DNA from: Candidatus Aminicenantota bacterium
GTDB taxonomy: Bacteria; Acidobacteriota; Aminicenantia; Aminicenantales; Saccharicenantaceae
Length of the DNA stretch: 6,151 bases
Assembly (NCBI GenBank): GCA_022867105.1
Contig: JALHVH010000083.1
Span: 1 to 6,151, forward strand
Direction: 5' to 3'
Shown: piece by piece, positions 4,577 to 6,151 of the stretch
Numbering within the stretch: position 1 is the first letter of the stretch
Layout: every line of letters begins with the position of its first letter
Made by a program: the position numbers and the translations under genes
Notes under the pieces: generated by a model
Database searches by the model: none
What the model was told of the DNA's origin: nothing
The model's input: only the letters and a program-made list of their open reading frames with translations

Positions 4577-5890
4577 ATGAAAAGAATCATTGGACTGGGT
4601 ATTATTCTCATCGGTTTCCTTGCTGTCGGCTTGATCGCAGGACCACAGGTGGTCTTGAAGGTCAAAGTGCAAACAGCCAACGTCCGTCTGGAACCCGACA
4701 TGTTGAGCGGAGCGATCGCTCAAGTCACGTTCGGGGCCTTGCTCGAGTCTTCCGGCAAGGTCGGTGATTTCTATCAAATTTCCACCACCGATAAGGATGG
4801 GAAGACCATTGACGGCTTTATCCATGCGAGTGTCGTAGAAGTCCTCGGAGCGGAAAAAGAGAAAGAGACAATGAGGGAAGAAGAGGTCAGAGAACCCGAA
4901 CCCGTGCCCGAGGTCAGGACGCGGAGAACGGAATGGGCCGGCGCCGGCGGGCCCGGGAAGATGAGCATCGGCCTGAAATTGTCAGGCGGCGCGGCTTTCC
5001 TTTTCGACGGAGCGGGTGACCTCGAAAAATATCGTATGGGCAAAATGAACTACTACACCGATTATCTTCGGAATGATCTTGGCTATACCACGACCTTCAA
5101 CTGGAAAAAACTCTCCATTATCCCCGACTTCAATGCCGAGATCATCTTTAACATCACCCCCAATTTCGGGATCGGGATCGGATCGGGCGTCATCAATGCC
5201 ACGTCCAAAGGCGACTATTCCTCCGAAGGAAGTTGGAGTTATTATCCGTGGTGGGGGGAATGGACAGATACATATACCTCTAACTATACCCAAAATTATA
5301 AGGTCCAGGCAATCCCCATCACCCTCAATCTCTACTATTTCGCCCCACTCGGCAATTCTCTGAATTTCTATATATTTGGGGGTATCGGCTATTACATGGG
5401 GAAGCTGACCCATGATTACAAATATGACTATACATATTTTTATGAAGACGCGTCCTGGTATTACTGGAACGAAAAAGAGGACTACAAATATTCCTATACG
5501 GCCAAAGAAGAGAGCAAACAGAACAAGGTCGGATTCAAGGGCGGCTTGGGCTTCGAAATGAACATGGGGCCTTCTGTCTCGCTGGGGTTAGAGGTCTTCG
5601 GCCGCTTTGTCAATTTTAACAACTGGGTAGGGGACTTTTCGGAATCCTGGACCGAGCGCGATCAGTGGTGGAAAGAATATTATGGCTGGTATTATGATGA
5701 AACATGGAGTGGATCCGACAACGAGCACGGCCTTTTGTGGATTTATGATAGTGGGAGCCAAGGCAATAAGGGGATGTGGATCTACGAAGATAGGCCCGAT
5801 TGGAGCGGCATCAGCAACGTTAGACCAGCGGCCATCAACCTCAATGCCTTCGGGGCTTCAATCTCGGTGAGGTTCCATTTCGACTTATAA
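4577..5890 (+). CDS. SH3-domain outer-membrane beta-barrel protein with aromatic-rich loops (paralog 2)
   Basis: A 437-residue paralog of the protein at 1610-2548. The signal peptide (1-22) differs at only one residue (I5 instead of T5). The SH3 domain (about 24-90) is collinear with no gaps and about 70% identical by eye. Residues 91-127 are a Glu/Pro/Arg linker. The barrel (about 128-437) keeps recognisable strands: AIPITLNLYYFAPLG and YIFGGIGYYMGKL align with VIPMQISLMARFPVG and YVAGGAGYYLNKF of paralog 1. Three long loops are expanded: about 212-241 (10 Tyr/Trp), 278-315 (13 aromatic residues between 281 and 307) and 350-412 (16 aromatic residues). The C-terminus, ISVRFHFDL, is aromatic and alternating but lacks the terminal Phe. 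Known: SH3b domains commonly bind peptidoglycan and small barrels sit in the outer membrane. Inferred: the aromatic loops are surface-exposed and could bind carbohydrate or protein. It has its own promoter and is convergent with the gene at the right edge. Confidence 0.83.
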   Translation: MKRIIGLGIILIGFLAVGLIAGPQVVLKVKVQTANVRLEPDMLSGAIAQVTFGALLESSGKVGDFYQISTTDKDGKTIDGFIHASVVEVLGAEKEKETMREEEVREPEPVPEVRTRRTEWAGAGGPGKMSIGLKLSGGAAFLFDGAGDLEKYRMGKMNYYTDYLRNDLGYTTTFNWKKLSIIPDFNAEIIFNITPNFGIGIGSGVINATSKGDYSSEGSWSYYPWWGEWTDTYTSNYTQNYKVQAIPITLNLYYFAPLGNSLNFYIFGGIGYYMGKLTHDYKYDYTYFYEDASWYYWNEKEDYKYSYTAKEESKQNKVGFKGGLGFEMNMGPSVSLGLEVFGRFVNFNNWVGDFSESWTERDQWWKEYYGWYYDETWSGSDNEHGLLWIYDSGSQGNKGMWIYEDRPDWSGISNVRPAAINLNAFGASISVRFHFDL

Positions 5891-5914
5891 CTGAATATCC
5901 GCGTCCGTTCCCAA

Positions 5915-5928
5915 GCCGGAATTCCGGC
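5915..5928. terminator. Perfect 14-base palindrome between convergent genes
   Basis: GCCGGAATTCCGGC is fully self-complementary and can form a five-base-pair GC stem with an AATT loop in RNA from either strand. It lies in the 66-base gap between the stop of the second barrel gene (5890) and the stop of the minus-strand gene (5957), where a bidirectional terminator would be expected. It lacks a T tract on either side, so the terminator role is only a suggestion. The rest of the gap shows nothing recognisable. Confidence 0.3.
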
Positions 5929-5956
5929 CCCGGGGGAAGACACGCGCTCTGGCGGG

Positions 5957-6151
5957 TCATGAGGTTTCATTTCCGCCGGACACCTTCATCCTAAAAAAGC
6001 GGAGGGTCCTCGGCTCCTTCTCAAGATGGAAGGTGATCATCGCCTGCAGGACCCCGTCGACCGCGGCCAGGTTCCCCCGATCGAACGGCAAGGGACAGGC
6101 TTCGGACGGAGGGTTGTCGCGGATCCACTTTAGGAAAAGGGCGGTTTCCGG
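5957..6151 (-). CDS. C-terminal part of an unidentified protein, truncated by the window edge
   Basis: Reading the minus strand from 6151, an open frame of 64 codons ends with TGA at 5957-5959. The 5' part lies beyond the window. The visible peptide begins PETALFLKWIRDNPPSEACP, contains GNLAAVDGVLQAMITF, and ends LRFFRMKVSGGNETS. GC-rich third positions and a normal residue composition support real coding. The pattern 'DGV, hydrophobic strand, R-x-L-R-F-F-R-M-K' recalls the C-terminal strands of KaiC/RAD55-type RecA-fold ATPases. This resemblance is weak, no Walker motif is in view, and I do not assign a function. It converges on the second barrel gene and marks the return to GC-rich DNA. Confidence 0.65.
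   Translation of the reverse strand, partial: PETALFLKWIRDNPPSEACPLPFDRGNLAAVDGVLQAMITFHLEKEPRTLRFFRMKVSGGNETS

Larger units (their letters stand above)
4420..4846 (+). repeat. Direct repeat, copy 2 (upstream region + signal peptide + SH3 domain)
   Basis: Second copy of the block at 1462-1879; the copies start 2,958 bases apart. The first 31 bases (4420-4450) are identical to copy 1. They include the small palindromes TGATCA and CGATCG separated by a few bases, possibly an operator. The copy differs from copy 1 by a 9-base insertion just before the ribosome binding site. The left boundary is sharp: the 53 bases between the protease stop and 4420 show no match to the end of the HAD gene. Confidence 0.88.

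Noticed and set aside
4409..4825. Minus-strand open frame of 138 codons over the second leader and SH3 region
   Set aside because: Most of it is antisense to the conserved signal peptide and SH3 coding region; no ribosome binding site or recognisable fold.
1462..4846. Direct repeats as ends of a transposon or integrated element
   Set aside because: The repeats contain promoter and coding sequence, have no terminal inverted repeats, and no transposase or integrase lies between them; gene duplication explains them.
3812..5760. Shared IYDSGS hexapeptide in the protease insert (416-421) and barrel paralog 2 (389-394)
   Set aside because: The codons differ at most third positions and the Ser codons are of different types, so it is not recent DNA exchange; a six-residue match in aromatic-rich segments can be chance.
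1..6151. tRNA, rRNA, CRISPR array or riboswitch
   Set aside because: No regularly spaced short repeats, cloverleaf-like segments or known RNA signatures were seen; nearly all of the window is protein-coding.

Overview
The window carries six genes, or parts of genes. Five lie wholly inside it on the plus strand, and there is the tail of a convergent minus-strand gene at the right edge. The organism looks like a Gram-negative (diderm) bacterium: two proteins combine a signal peptide, a bacterial SH3 domain and a C-terminal outer-membrane beta-barrel. The combination of SH3-barrel proteins, an S8 protease, GC-rich flanking genes and a PIN/ribbon-helix-helix pair is reminiscent of uncultured Acidobacteriota/Aminicenantota-like genomes. 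That placement is an impression from protein style, not a measured assignment.

Left part (1-1459), GC-rich: a ribbon-helix-helix antitoxin (49-297) overlaps a PIN-domain ribonuclease toxin (294-707) by four bases (ATGA), a typical type II toxin-antitoxin operon. A separate sigma70-like promoter (742-771) precedes a HAD-superfamily phosphatase (770-1459) with all four HAD motifs. The first ~23 residues of the HAD protein overlap the promoter and two short GC-rich hairpins, so its true start is uncertain.

Middle part (1462-5890), visibly lower in GC: two paralogous SH3-plus-beta-barrel outer-membrane proteins (1610-2548 and 4577-5890) flank a secreted subtilisin-like S8 protease (2567-4366). 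The first barrel gene and the protease are 18 bases apart and probably form one operon. The second barrel gene has its own promoter. The two barrel genes arose by duplication. A direct repeat (1462-1879 and 4420-4846) covers about 150 bases of upstream DNA (about 90% identical by hand count), promoter, ribosome binding site, signal peptide and SH3 domain. Beyond the SH3 domain the barrels have diverged strongly, and the second has three long Tyr/Trp-rich loops. The protease keeps its catalytic triad (D232, H267, S548) and oxyanion Asn (N348). It carries a Trp-rich, probably jelly-roll, domain inserted between N348 and S548.

Right edge (5957-6151): the C-terminal 64 residues of a GC-rich minus-strand gene of unknown function, convergent with the second barrel gene. 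A 14-base perfect palindrome lies between them.

The most interesting unit is the barrel-protease-barrel cassette. From the domains, the barrel proteins could link outer membrane and peptidoglycan while exposing variable loops, and the protease could act at or outside the cell surface. This functional link is inference from gene order only.
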